In this document: positions 24,166 to 36,300 of the stretch, piece after piece
Layout of the letters: each line of letters opens with the position of its first letter
Numbering within the stretch: the stretch's first letter is position 1
NCBI RefSeq assembly: GCF_014898055.3
Contig: NW_023601433.1
Coordinates: 83,523,106 to 83,587,105 of the forward strand
Source: Talpa occidentalis
Lineage: Eukaryota > Chordata > Mammalia > Eulipotyphla > Talpidae
Direction: 5' to 3'
DNA length: 64,000 bases
Translations under genes and position numbers: made by a program
The notes under the pieces: generated by a model
Told to the model about the DNA's origin: nothing
Database searches by the model: none
Seen by the model: the letters and a program-made list of their open reading frames with translations, nothing else

Positions 24166-26819
24166 CCTAAGAGTGTTTGAGCAGCAATTTAAGGCTCTCT
24201 AAAGGCACTGCCCGGAATGGTGGCAGGACAAAGGGCAGCAGCAAAGGGTGACAGGGAGGGGTGGGAAGGAACAGGGGAGGGCTCATGAGGGTGACCGGTC
24301 AGCTGTGGGGACACTGAGCCAGCCCCAGCCCTCGGGCTCTGAGAAGTCTTCCCAGGGGTGCCCAGTGCTCAGACCCTCTGGTGCCTTCTTCCATCCACTC
24401 AGCTGCCTCGTATCCTGCCATTGATGAGGATTGTCCCTGGCCAGCTGTCACTAGCGTGGTGCAAGGGATACTTGACAGCTCTGCCGGCCACCATGCTTGG
24501 GGCCTCTGTCCTGTGGCTTGCGGCTCACCCGTGCTCCCTGGGATCTGCCCCAGCAGACGGCCTGCTCATCACTCCTCGTCTCAGGCTCTGCTCTACACAG
24601 GGTGAGAAGTCCTGCAGGCTCAAACTACAAAGAAGAGGGGTGGGCTTCTCCCCGGAGCCATCAGCAGGTCCCCATGTGCTCTGATGGCGCACCCAGGAGT
24701 GGGACTGGGAGGCCACAGTGACCATCGCAGGGGCAAGACACTAGTTGGGGCTAACCAGGAGCTCCAGGGCCTCTGAGAAGCATTGAGGGCCACTGAACAG
24801 CCCTACTTCCTAAAGCCCTGAAGCCATTACACAGCATTGTGTGACACTTGCTTCCCCAATAATCCTCCCCCAAATATTATTAAAAACCACCTCCCTGCCC
24901 ACCCACCCCAGCACCCAGCGTCCCTGGAAGGTAAGAGCCCCAGTCCCGTAGCCAGGGCTTAAGGCTTTGAAGTCTCGCGACAGGAGTGGGCCCGGGCAAG
25001 TCAGACTCTTTAGGCCTCGGTCTCCTCATCTGTAAATGGGGCCAGGACCGTGCTGGCATCAGTGTGTCCCTGCAAGGTCTCCTGCCTCGCCCAGTTCCTA
25101 GGGAGCTGCAGCCAATGAAAAGAGTGAATGGTTTCCATGCAAGGGCAGCAGCCAGACAGGAGCTTGTGGGGGGCAGTGCAGGGGATGGGGGGGCGGTCCA
25201 GGAACGTCTTGCTTTTCCATCCGGCTGCTGGCTCCGGGGTGGGACGGCCTGTGACATTTCAGGGTGCATTCCCTCCCGAGTAGATGTTTTTCTTTGATAA
25301 GAAATTCAAAGCCAAAGTAATCAAACTACCTGTTGCCGATGCAGGTGCTGCTTGCAGGTGTTAAACCCCAACCTGTAGGAGAAAGTGGGAGAATTTTTGG
25401 CAAGTGTGAAGATAAGAAAAGAGGAAGGGAAAAAAAAGAAACTGACTGCAAAAGACAAAACCAAAAAAGCGACGGCCCAGCCCTCCCATCCGGGCACTTG
25501 GGACAGCTGCTGGGGTGTCTCACCTGAACCATCAGCTCCTCTCCCGTCCAGTGGAAGGAATCCTTGCCGGATCACCATCTCGTTATGGCTCTTCATTTTA
25601 CTGATGGGGAAGCCGAGGCCCTGGACGATGCATTCCAGACGAGCAGGGACTAAAGCTTTGGGGGACAGAAGAGACAGGGTCACTCCCTCCCAGACCCACG
25701 CCAGGAATGAGCAGAGCCACAGGGCCTGGCGTTTAGGGGCTCCCTGGGCCCCACCTTCTGTTCTCAGCACTTTCCATGTCTTAGTTGATTCTGTCCTCAC
25801 CAGCCCCATTTTGCAGAGGAGGAAACTGAGGCACAGGGTATCAAGGTGACAGAAGCAAAGGTCCTCACTGCGGCCTCGGGCCAGGCCCCAGTGGTCGGGG
25901 TGGGGTGGGGTGCGGGGCTCCCCGCCTCCCCAAGGCCTCTCCCTTCCCCTCCCCCACGTGCATTTAGCCAGGCTGGGTCCTTGCCAAGTCTGGGCTGTCA
26001 CTGCGCTCCCACCTTTGATCACCAGGCAGCGTTCTTGAAGTGCCGAGTCCCCCAGATGTTGGGCTGATCAAAGGCAGCTGTTGCCTGGACCCTCCCCCGG
26101 AGCACACGATCACAGACAGGCGTCGGAGGGAGGGGAAGGTGGGAGGGACAGACACGTGACTGACAGGCGGACTCCTCCGGGGCGGGGCTGGGGGAGGCCT
26201 CGCCCTGTCATGGCTGGGATCAGAAAACCCCGGATCCACCCACCTGGACAGGTGTGCCAGGAGCTTACCTTTGAGAACGTTGGCGCGCCCCACAGCCAGC
26301 CAAGCCTCAACCCACCCTCAGGAGGTGAATCTCAGATCAATCGAGTGGCCCAAATCTTTGAGGCTGATAGGGATTCCAGGTGCAAGACTCCAATTATGTT
26401 TACATTAATTGCATAAAGAACAGATACGAAGTCGTATGTACAAACTAATCTTGTGAGTTTAGACTTTTTAAAATACAGTAATAGGGGCAAAGGGAGAGGC
26501 ACACGCCAGAAAGTCTGTGGTGACCAGATCTGGGGGGGGGGGGCGGGGGGGAGCATTTCCTTTTAGTTTTTTCTTCATTGGTTGATCCAACAAAATTTAT
26601 GAGCATATTCTTAAATAATCGTGCCTAAGATTTATTAAAAGTTTTCCGGATTCCAGAAACCAGCTTATTTCTATTTTGCACAGCTAACACATGGCTTTTT
26701 AGTAATAAGAATTTAAAATGTTAAGTCAGATGCAAAATGGTATCTACACGTGATTACTAAAGGACAAGCTGTACCTGTATAAAGAGATGATCATAAAGAC
26801 AGGCCAAGATAGGTACAGC
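24166..26819. other. Gene-free intergenic block with MIR fragments
   Basis: No gene. MIR + at about 24940-25070 ('gtctcctcatctgtaaatgggg') and MIR - at about 25795-25865 ('ttttgcagaggaggaaactgaggcac'). Quadruplex-type G runs at 25897-25917 and a poly-G tract at 26532-26551. Confidence 0.55.
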
Positions 26820-26824
26820 TCTGT

Positions 26825-26900
26825 AGCTGGGGGTGCAGGGCGAGAGAGAGATGAGATAAGATTAGATGAGAAGAGGTGAGATTGGATGAGATTAAATATA
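26825..26900. repeat. Purine-rich GATGAGATTA-type minisatellite
   Basis: About six imperfect copies of a 9-10 base unit (gatgagatt, gatgagaag, gatgagatta). The opposite strand is a matching pyrimidine tract. Confidence 0.65.
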
Positions 26901-27213
26901 AGGCTGAAATACACCGGGAACCTGCAGCTTGACTGGCGGGGTGGTAACCTCCCCACAATAGACACCCCACTCGATCTCCACTGCCCACAAAAGCAGTGGA
27001 TCTATATGGTGTCCAAGGAACTTGCGTTCCCCTCCTCCGAACCCCCAGTGCTGCAAACTCCAACTGGACCCCAGACAATGGCAGCTGCCTCTGAAATGTG
27101 GGGTCTGTGGGTGCAGAGTTGTGCACGGAGTTTCTAACCTCAGATATGGAAGGGCCAAGATGAGAGAGGCGTGAGCACTGAATGTTAGATTTTTAGAAAC
27201 TTTGTTTATCGGT

Positions 27214-27455
27214 CATTGTTTTTCTTTTTAAAATATTTTATTTTTGCGTAGAAGATCTGGGGTATAGGCCAGAGGTGTGGGAGGCGAGAAGATTCACCAG
27301 AGATAGAGTGGGGAGCAGAACAGGCAGACTGACTGAAATACACTGCTGAGGGGCGCAGCGGGTGAGACAGGAGAGGTCTGCTGCGCCATGTGGGCTCCTC
27401 CCTGCCTGAGGATAGAACTCAGGCCGCCCTGGAGGGGCAGTCCTGGTGGAGGCCC
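27214..27455 (-). mobile_element. tRNA-derived SINE copy 1 (Rhin-1-like)
   Basis: Minus-strand SINE with the shared body 'caccagagatagagtggggagcagaacaggcag' seen here on the + strand. It is flanked by tgtttatcggt (27203-27213) and tgtttatcagt (27456-27466), a target duplication with one change. Confidence 0.85.
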
Positions 27456-27466
27456 TGTTTATCAGT

Positions 27467-29570
27467 TGGTAAGCACAGCCTTTATTCAAAATGAAATTAC
27501 ATAAATTTGCCATTAAATAAGTTACATGATCAGCCAAGGAAAGACTCAAATCTCCACTTCCTAACTGCCTCACTACATTGTGCTAGTGTCTGCTCGAGGC
27601 TAGTCCGGTTGGTGGAAATATCACAGAATGCTGTACTTGCCAACTTCACATTCAGGGACATTGTGTTTCCCTCATGGGTCAAGTGGCAAGTTTCATACCA
27701 GGGAAATTGGCAAATGCTTGCTTAACACCGCCTCCCATCAAAGCGTCACACTGTCCCGCTCCCCTGGCGTCAGAGCCGCAGGCACCAAGTCTTTCTGGTA
27801 CCTAGAGAAAGAAAATGCAAGTTTCACATAAGCAGAGATGCTGTTCTATTTGAAATGCAAACTGGTTGCACCACACCCCATTCTGTTGCTGTGCCTATAT
27901 GCTGAGGTCCCGCGCTCACCCCTGGATGCGCAGTTCACAGTCACACACTCCCCTTACCGAGCCCGCTCTGCACATATGCCAGGGGCTCATCTCATATGTG
28001 CCCCACAGTAGTGCCTGGGCACCTAAATACGTTAGGAAGATCCCCCCCTCCCCATTTTCCCAATTCGCCTAGTCAAGGTCAAACATCGCTCAGGTCACAG
28101 GGCAAAGCACAGGCCCGGTGGTCTCATAGATGCAGGACCTGCCCTCAGCCCCGTCTGCTGTTCCCAGAGATGTGCAAGCAGCGGTGAAGAGTCCTGGAAA
28201 ATACTTTGGGACGTGAGAACCACGTCCTGGTCAAGCAGCCACTTCTCACGGTCCTGGGAACAGAGCACAGTGCAGGGGCTGAGGTCAGATCTGCCACATG
28301 GTTCCCCCGCCCAAAGCATTTTGGCCAGTGTCCAGCCTCTTCAGCAAGGTCAAGGGGCTGATGGCTGGACCCAGGCTCCCGCCCCAGTGTAATCTCTCCT
28401 GCCTCCCACTCTTCTCCTTTCTGGCCAGACAAGCACCCCGCACACCCAGGTCATGTGTCCCCCTGAGGACCACCTTCTCCTTCCCTTCACCACCTGCCTC
28501 TTCCTCTCTATCCAATTTAACTCTGGTGTCCCCTTCTCACCTCCTTTGGGTTTGTCTTTACTGACCAACCCAGAGAGAGAAGGGCCTCTTCATGTCATGG
28601 AAGGTTCTCCTGTGAAAGAATGAGCGATATTCAAAATACCCACCAACCAGGGAGGTTTGGGGGGTAATGACCATCACGGCCGACTGTGTCTCAACGAGAA
28701 GGAATTATATCTAGGGAACAACTGGTCGACCCATATGGCCATGCATCAGCTGAGCAGCTGCTGAGCCCTGCCTCACGCTAGATCTAATATCAGGGCCTAT
28801 TTCTCTCACGCTGGATCAAATATCTGGGTCTATTTCTCTGTCTCCCCAGCCATGTGAGCAACCGGAGGTAGGAACTGCTCCCTCGCTCCTGATCCATCAG
28901 TATTTGCTGAGTGCTGAGTGGGATCCAGCTTCAACAGTTCCCGGCTCTGTGCTCTTCACCTGGTTCTGGAAAAGTCCCTAAAGATACATGCTCTGTGGTT
29001 GGGTTAAAAGGGACATTGCAGGTAAAGACTTAGCATGATTAGCAGCATCATTCAAAAAATGGTACTTGTTTATCGCTACTTTGTGTGTGTTGGCTTGATG
29101 GGTTTGTTGGCTGGAGGGGGAGGTTCTCCCCAAGTTAGAAGGAGAGACGGACTGGGCAGCATGGAGGTACCCGATACCTAGCGCCGCGATGACGCCAGGG
29201 TCTGAGCCTCCCCACCCCTCCGTCCTGGCCCCCGTAGAGCATGAGACCGAAGAGGGTGCTGATCAATCACTGGGACTTTAAAGCCAGCCGGCTTTCATAC
29301 ACCGTGTCCTCCGAATGTCCCGCGCAGCTACAAGCGAACACCCCTTTTGTTTAGAACTCACAGCAAATACGTCTTGGAGAGGACTTTGATCCCTGGCAGC
29401 TGTGGACGTGTGAGTGAGCCTGCGTCCCAGGGGCTGAGAGAGCCTGGAAGGAGGCAGGCTGGGCTCGGCGCTCTCATGCCCTCTGGGCTTGGCACTTCAC
29501 CCCCCCCCAACACCCCTGTCCTCCCCTCTCGCCCAGTCTGCTGCCCTTGCGGGCAGCATCCAGAGCAAAA
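27467..29570. other. Gene-free intergenic block
   Basis: No gene or named repeat. One imperfect 33-bp tandem duplication lies at 28774-28839. Confidence 0.5.
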
Positions 29571-29574
29571 GTCC

Positions 29575-29755
29575 AAGCTCAAAGTCAGAGTCCTGGGGTC
29601 CAATTTGCCTCTCCCACGTCCCTCCGTGTGAGCTTGTGCAAGCGACTCCACCTCTGGGCATCACTTTCCTCATCTGTAAAATGGGCATAATGCTCCATCT
29701 TAATGCTAGGAATTTGCATAGGAATAAATAAGATCAGTCAAAGGGCACTTGGAAA
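29575..29755 (+). repeat. MIR SINE
   Basis: 'tcactttcctcatctgtaaaatgggcataatgc' is a near-perfect MIR core, with the upstream 'gtgtgagcttgtgcaagc' part in place. Confidence 0.88.
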
Positions 29756-29834
29756 AAGGTAGGATCTTAGCAAATCCTTGAGCAAATATTCTGGGTCTGC
29801 TTGTGAGAAAGGCAGAGGCTGCTGCGAAACAGCG

Positions 29835-30040
29835 TCGCAGGGTCAGGGTTCAGGCGGAGCCACTGCTGCCTGGCTGGGTGACCGTGGCCCAGTCGTTGCT
29901 CTTTCTCTGTCTCGGCCTCCTCAGCTGTACAATGGGGATCATCGCAGCATCTCCCGCAGGGGACATTAATATGAGAACTAACGAAGGGCAGTTCTTCAAA
30001 GCACTTAGAACAGTACTCAGCAGATTCTGGGATGATCAGC
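29835..30040 (+). repeat. MIR SINE, second copy in tandem
   Basis: 'ctgggtgaccgtggcccagtcg', 'tcctcagctgtacaatgggg' and 'aaagcacttagaacagtactcagca' give a nearly full-length MIR only about 80 bp after the previous one. Confidence 0.85.
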
Positions 30041-30411
30041 AGGATTTCCATTGTCATCACAATCTGCAGCAGAAGCATCCTGGGATGCTGTGTGGCCACA
30101 GGCCTCGCCTCCCCCTCTCTGAGCACATTCCTATCAGAAAACCATAAGAGAAATAGAGGGGAGGTGCTCAGTGGGACCACACGGGGGAGAAGCCACCATG
30201 TGTGATGCCTGAGGACAGATGGTGTGATGGGTTCACAGCCTGGAATTTCAGAAACTCTCCTTCCCCACCCCACACCCAATAATCCAGGGAGCCACTAGGT
30301 GTGGCGCTCTCTCTGGCAGGTTGAAAAGCCACATCTTTTTTCCAGCCTTGTTGAGAACACCCGCATCGCATGCTCTTGTCTTGGCGACGGCGCGCTTCTC
30401 CGCGGTCCGTC

Positions 30412-30531
30412 CTCATCGCCACCATCATCACCACCATCATCACCATGGTCACCAACATGACCCCCGCCAACACACCACCGGCATCACCCCCATCCTATCA
30501 CCATCCTCAGAATCACCATCATTATCTGCCC
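30412..30531. repeat. (CATCAC)n-type microsatellite, first array
   Basis: Imperfect CAC/CAT triplets over about 120 bp. In one frame it translates to a histidine run, which is a repeat artefact and not a gene. Confidence 0.8.
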
Positions 30532-31036
30532 CTCGCAGCGTGGCAATGGTGGGAGAGGGAAAGAAGACCCCAAGTCCAGGGGGCACAATGAGAAGCCCAG
30601 AGGCGCTGCCCCGGGCAGTCATGAGCAGCCCCTTCCAAAGGCAGCCTCGTGCTTCTTGGAGTCGAGTACAAAGAAGGCGGGGCAGGCAGTAGGGAGCGCA
30701 CCTGCCTGGGGGATGTGTTATTGGGGATGGAAGCTGGGGGGAGTGACCAGGGGCTATTGCGGGGGGTGGGGGGCTCCATTTTTCCTGCTCCTCAAAGCAT
30801 GTTATCACTATTGTCTATTCTTGTCTAAGTTTCTGCTAATCCTTACAAGGAAGGCATTTAGCTGATCTTGCTAATTTGGCCATAATGTTCACTATTGTCA
30901 GCACATACTGGTCTCCCAGTATGTTCCTCATACCAGCCTCCCGAGAGGCTCCTGCCTGACTGCCTAGGTGACCAGCAAGAACTCTGGGCACCAAGACAAC
31001 AGCCCTGAGAACAAGGAGGGCTGGGGATCCCCCAAT

Positions 31037-31113
31037 TATCACCATCATTTCCATCACCATCATCACCACCTCACCGCCCTCATCACTATCGTCATCACCA
31101 CCACCATCACCTT
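31037..31113. repeat. (CATCAC)n-type microsatellite, second array
   Basis: The same triplet units as the array about 500 bp upstream, same strand. Confidence 0.8.
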
Positions 31114-31199
31114 CATGTTTTCTCTTGTACGAAACCTCTCCTCAGAAGTGACATCCACCTGGGCCTGAGGAAGCTCAAGCCACCCCGGTCGGGACTATC

Positions 31200-31312
31200 A
31201 GAAAGTTCTCTGGGCTGTGACGCTGAGCCAAGTTTAAATCTTGCTTCTCCATCAACGCAATGGCCTTGAGACAAGTCATTTCACCCTTTGAGCCCTAGAA
31301 CTACAGATTACC
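31200..31312 (+). repeat. MIR SINE fragment
   Basis: 'tggccttgagacaagtcatttcaccctttgagccc' aligns with the MIR middle part; diverged. Confidence 0.6.
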
Positions 31313-31428
31313 TAAGATCAAGGAGATCTTGGTTTGTCGTCTTGTGTGTGGAATGTGAGCGACTTGGAGATCGGAGACCACAAGCAGGTGAGCTACAAGG
31401 CAAAGCGACCTCTGGATTTGATCGATTG

Positions 31429-31456
31429 ATTGGTTGGTTGGTTGGTTGGTTGATTT
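31429..31456. repeat. (TTGG)n microsatellite
   Basis: Five to six tandem ttgg units preceded by gatt variants. Confidence 0.85.
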
Positions 31457-31849
31457 GATACGTAGAATTTAAAATAAATTTGTTTTCAGGTTCATGATTT
31501 ATTGTACAGATGACCACATGATGAGCTGCCATTAGCCTCTCCAGGCAGGAGGACTGAACTGATGGGGTGCAGTTTAGAAACACTTTATGTCGCTTCCATA
31601 GCTGGGTTTTCAGGCTTTAACTTAAAGTGTGAGACCAGGAAGCAATTTCTCTGCTAGCAGCAGCACACAACTCACTCTGGCAGTGAGGATGTTCAAGTTG
31701 AAATATTTTTTTAATACCAGTGAACTGGAATTGAACATCATAGTGAATCAAACCAGGATTATATTTACTTTATACAACATCATAAAAGAGGTATGTGGCC
31801 ATTATCATAGCTCTATTTATACATATGAGGTTACAAGGATTTATCATCT

Positions 31850-32130
31850 ATTAGCACCTGGCATAACTATATAAATTAAATATGTATTTATCAAATATAG
31901 TATTTATCAACTATATACATATATAACTATAAATATATTTATACAAATATTTATAAGATATATGTATACCACATATAATTATAGACTAAATGTATAGCGT
32001 AACATATAGAGCACATATATGATGTGCTTCTATATAATAGAATTATGCCTGTGGATGTATGTGTGCTTGTATTTACATACATCTATATCGTCACCATAGT
32101 GCGCGCGCACACACACACACATATATACAC
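31850..32130. repeat. AT-rich tract ending in (GC)(CA)(TA) microsatellite
   Basis: Dense tata/tatt sequence, then (gc)4(ac)n(at)n at 32101-32130. The alternating purine-pyrimidine end is a Z-DNA-type sequence. Confidence 0.75.
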
Positions 32131-32145
32131 AATGCTATTTTTAAA

Positions 32146-32408
32146 GATTTATTTTTATTTATGCATACAAGAGCTGGGGTACAGGCCAGAGGTGCAGGGG
32201 GTGAGAGGATTCACCAGAGACAGAGTGGGGAGCAGAACAGGCAGATCCACTGAAATACACTGCTGAGGGGAGCAGCGGGGAGACAGGAGAGGTCTGCTGT
32301 GCCATGTGAGTCACTCCCTGGCTGGCCAGGGATTGAACTCGTGCTGTAGTCACTAGTGATAGCGTCATAGTACTGAGAATTTAATCCCTGTGCCACCAGG
32401 GAGACCCC
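32146..32408 (-). mobile_element. tRNA-derived SINE copy 2 (Rhin-1-like), with 18-bp TSD
   Basis: Full-length minus-strand SINE. The flanks 32128-32145 and 32409-32426 are the same 18 bases apart from one C/T difference. Little decay in the duplication implies a fairly recent insertion. Confidence 0.92.
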
Positions 32409-32859
32409 CACAATGTTATTTTTAAATGGACCAAGGACCCACGAGAGTAATGGGCTCTGCTGGGATCTTTTATTCAGCTGGGGGCATCTGGGAGACTAAA
32501 TTTCTCTCCACAGCTATCCATCTCACCTAGGGGTAAGGAACCTGGGACATTTACCCATCAACTTCATTGGGTGAAGAGGATTCTGAGCCCTAACTCCCCA
32601 ATACTTCTGCCATCTGCAGCCCTGGGATGGGAGCCTGAGGGTGAGCCCCAGGATGAGGGATGTGAGTATAAGTGCCCACATAAGTGGGTGGAAGTGTGGG
32701 CAGGCATCACCAACCTCTTTCTAAATATCATCACTGCCAGTTATTAGGCGTCTTTCTAGAATAGATCTGTGCATGTATAAGCATGAGTGTGTGTGTTATA
32801 TTTCCACATAAGCCATAGCCTAACAAAAGCCATATACATCTATGAAGTCATTGCCAAAA

Positions 32860-33115
32860 TACTTTAGTAAAAATAAAAATGTACAGTATGATGTTTAAGC
32901 CAAAATGGAATCACACCCCCATAGAGTTCTGCATGTGGATCTCTCTCCCCAATTAATAGACATCTGAGCCTCTTTTCCTGGCATTATTTTTAAGAGTTCA
33001 ATGAATTTCATTGTGTAGCTAAACCATGGCTCTAAATTTCTTTTCAAGTTTTAAGCAATTCTTGTTGGACATTTCAATAGCTTTGATTTTTTTCACAACT
33101 ATTGACAACTGGAAG
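32860..33115 (-). mobile_element. Old L1/HAL1-type 3'-end fragment
   Basis: 'ttcaatgaatttcattgtgtagctaaaccatgg' and 'gttggacatttcaatagctttgattttttt' match the minus-strand layout of ancient L1 3' ends. Weakly supported. Confidence 0.5.
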
Positions 33116-33704
33116 CTCTCATACATGTGTTCAATTACTCCTTAGAGTCAGCTCCAAGTAAGGCAACTGTTGAGAAAAAGTCTCATGGTCATTGCCAAGG
33201 AACTAACCTTGCCAAGATTCTGTACCACTTGGCACAACTGTTCTCAAGGTGTCACAGACTGGTGTCTCCCCAGCGCCCTCGCCAGGACTGATGATGATGC
33301 TCCTTTCGTCTTTGCCAGCCTGTAACCCATTCTGTAAAGAGATCCTCCAGGAGAGCTGCAAAGCCCCACAGTGCAGTGCACCTAAGCTGTTTGTGAAGAA
33401 GAGAGGAAAACTCTCCAGACCACAGCGCTGTCCTGGAAAGCTCCTGCCTCCCTGCACGCCCTTGCCGGGCACAGAGGGGGTGCTGGCTATGGCCCACAGA
33501 CCCCCCCAACCCCGCCCAGCTCTGTGCCCAGGAGGCTGGCCCCTCAGACTCCACCACCTGGGGCTTCCTTCCCTACTGTTGCCCTTTCAGGAGGAGGGAC
33601 GCCAGGCAGCTGCAGGTGGAGACACAGCCAGCTGTGTCTGTGCCCACGGCTACTCTCCGGGTTATGTCCCCCCTTTGGGTCAGGGGTAGCAAGGGCTCTG
33701 TCTT

Positions 33705-34015
33705 CCTCTCCTGTGGCTGTTGTAATGGTTGCCACAAACTTGACACTGTGAAATAATGCAAAAGAATTTTCTCATGGTCCAGAATCCAACGTTCAAAGTC
33801 AGGTCTGCTGGTCTGAAACTTCGGGTGAGTAGAGTCTCACTCCCTCCGGAGGCTTTGGGAGAAAATCCATTTCCCCGTCCCTCTCCTAGGAGATTCTACC
33901 CGGATAACCCAGGATAATCTTACTTCAAAATCCTTACATCTGCAGAGATACCCCCTCTCTTTTGGGGGTTTATAGCAGGTAACATTCTCAGGCTACAGAG
34001 TTTCAGGTGTAGACA
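33705..34015 (-). mobile_element. MLT1-like LTR fragment
   Basis: Starts 'ggctgttgtaatggttgccacaaa' and continues 'tctcatggtccagaatcca', the reverse-complement start of an MLT1 LTR; the far end is eroded. Confidence 0.55.
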
Positions 34016-35949
34016 TGTGGGGGGGAGGCATTTGTCAGCGTGTGACCTGGTCCTGGTGCCCTGAGATCCTTGGCAGCTCCTTTACCTGCCCCCAACTCTG
34101 GGGTCCCCCCCAACTCTGGGGTCCCCCCCATCAAAGTACATCCGGGAACTCAGTGACCTTGCCCTGCTTGGGTACCTCTCGACAGAGTTCCCCTGCCTGC
34201 CTCCCCTGTTCTCCCTCTTGCTGGCTGCATAAAACCCCTCTGGATACTTTTTTCCTTTACCTGGCTCTGGTTCCAATACCTTTATTTATCCAGAAATATC
34301 CGTTGACCTACTCGAGGCAGGCGTGGTTTTGCGTGGGCTTCTGCAGGCAAGGAGACAGGGTTCCAGCTTCCTGAAGGGGTGGGACCAGGAGTAAGCGCAT
34401 CTGTTGTGGGACAAGCCAGTGCGGGGACAAGTCTTTGGCGAGGACTGGGCTGCGCAGCGCGGCTCTGTACGCGATCCTCTGGCGCTGCCTGCTGGCACAT
34501 CTGTACCATCGCAGGCAGCCTTTCTCCCAGAGGCAGAGATGGGGGCGTGGGGGTGACTCCCAGACAATTAGAAAAGGCAGCAAAGGGTGGACTTTCAGCC
34601 AGAGCGCTGGGACACCAAGATCCAAACTCCCAAAGCGGCGTCGAGCTGACCTTGACGGTTCAAGGGGCGGTGTCCACGCTGCATGGCACAGTGGTCAGTG
34701 TGGCCTGTCCCTTCCTGGTGGCGGAGCCCCAGGGAGGCCTGTCACACTCTGCGCTCTCCTTGCCCCGTCTATTTAGCTGCCATTCTCCACTCTGCGGCCG
34801 CACAGAATGAGTCGGGGTGACACCCAGCACCCCTCTTTCTTCCCTGACTCCCTGGCCCCGGGATGCTCACCCGTGAGGAGAAGCAAGAGGAGCCCACGCC
34901 AACCTGGCCTTGGTCTCTGCTGTGTGATCACAAGCACAGGGTGCCTTTCTGGGCCTCAGTTTCCCCAGGTTTTGGGGGGGGAGACCGTTTCCCCAGACCT
35001 GTGGTCAGAACCTATAAAAATGAAAGTGGACGATCTTGGAGCCTTTGTGCACACTGGCGAACTTTGTAAAGCCCATAAATGACTTTCATAACAGGGGAAT
35101 CTTGGGGGGCGGGGGGTATCATCGCCAGAATCTAGGGAGGCTCAGAGGCTATGCCAGAGGAGCAGGGGCTGGGACAGCCGTGGCCTCCAGATCCCCGAGG
35201 GGTGTCCCATGAGGGGGGATGGATCTGCTAGGGCAGGGAAAGTGGGGGAGGCCTGTAGGAACCACGCTCTGGGGACACGAAGACTGGGAGGTTGTGGAAA
35301 TGAATGGATAAAAACTATCGACATTGAATTCCCCAAATCTGACTGCGCTGTGCTTACGCATGGGGTTCCCAGAGGAGAGTTTGGGGGTGAAGGCCTTGGA
35401 GTCTGCGAAGGTAAGCACAGATGACTCATAACAATCACAAAGACTCATAACAATCACCCCCATCTAAGGGGGTGAATGTTAATATTCTGTGAATTGGGGA
35501 AGGAGATGCAGGTATTGCCTAAAAATTTTCTTTTTTGATCAATTGTGTTTTTAGATTATAGTCAAGATACGCACACAGGAATTCCCGAGCACGGCCCTGC
35601 ACACACGCGGTTAGATTCTACTCTGACCGCATGCCTCGCCGCCGGCTACCACTGTTACCCTATTTTACACAAAAGAAAACAGCTCAGACCCACCGCCCCG
35701 CACAGGCGCACGCGCTCATCCACGATCTGCCAAGCCTTTGTCTGCTGAAGAGAAAGAGGGCAAGTTTTGCATCAGACCAGCGGTTTGCCAGGGCCCCCTG
35801 GCTGGGATGTGGAGAGCCAGGAGTTGCACCCAGGGAGCAGACCTCCCTTCTCCTCCCGCCATGCTCAGCCTCTGCATCGGGGCCAGGCGCTGGGCTGGGG
35901 CCGGAGTCCCCCATGAACAAATCACACACAATCTCTGCTCAGATGGAGT
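34016..35949. other. Gene-free intergenic block
   Basis: No gene. A tandem of 'ccaactctggggtcccccc' lies at about 34092-34129, and a MIR + core ('tgggcctcagtttccccagg') at about 34895-34985. Confidence 0.5.
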
Positions 35950-36300
35950 CGGGTGTCCCGTAGGGAGGAAAAGAGCACCAGGCACTCAGGCGCCAGGAGG
36001 GGACGACCCTATGAGAAGGCAGTGGGGTGCGAGTGGGGTAGGAAGGCATGGGGGTCCCATTTCAGACAGGGTGGCCAGGAAGGGCCTTTCTGGGGAGCAG
36101 AGAACTGAAGGCAGCTGGGCGGGTATCTGGAAAGCTTGGTGGCAGCAGAGGGAATGGCAAGTGCAAAGGTCCTGCGGCAGGAGGCCGCTTGGCAGGGCTG
36201 AGGACCAGCAGGAGGCTGGAATGGCTGAAGCAAAGGGACGGGCCAAGATAAGAGCGTGTGCTCTGGATCAGATGCAGGACCCCCAGGAAGGTTTAGGGAG
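35950..36300 (-). repeat. L2 LINE fragment
   Basis: 'gaatggcaagtgcaaaggtcctgcggcagg' is the L2 3' region in reverse, preceded by the usual 'gggcctttctggggagcagagaactga' segment. A 258-codon frame over this block is incidental. Confidence 0.65.

Noticed and set aside
30321..30692. Histidine-rich frame
   Set aside because: Translation of the CATCAC microsatellite.
30412..31113. CRISPR-like spaced repeats
   Set aside because: Simple triplet microsatellites in a mammalian genome, without unique spacers.
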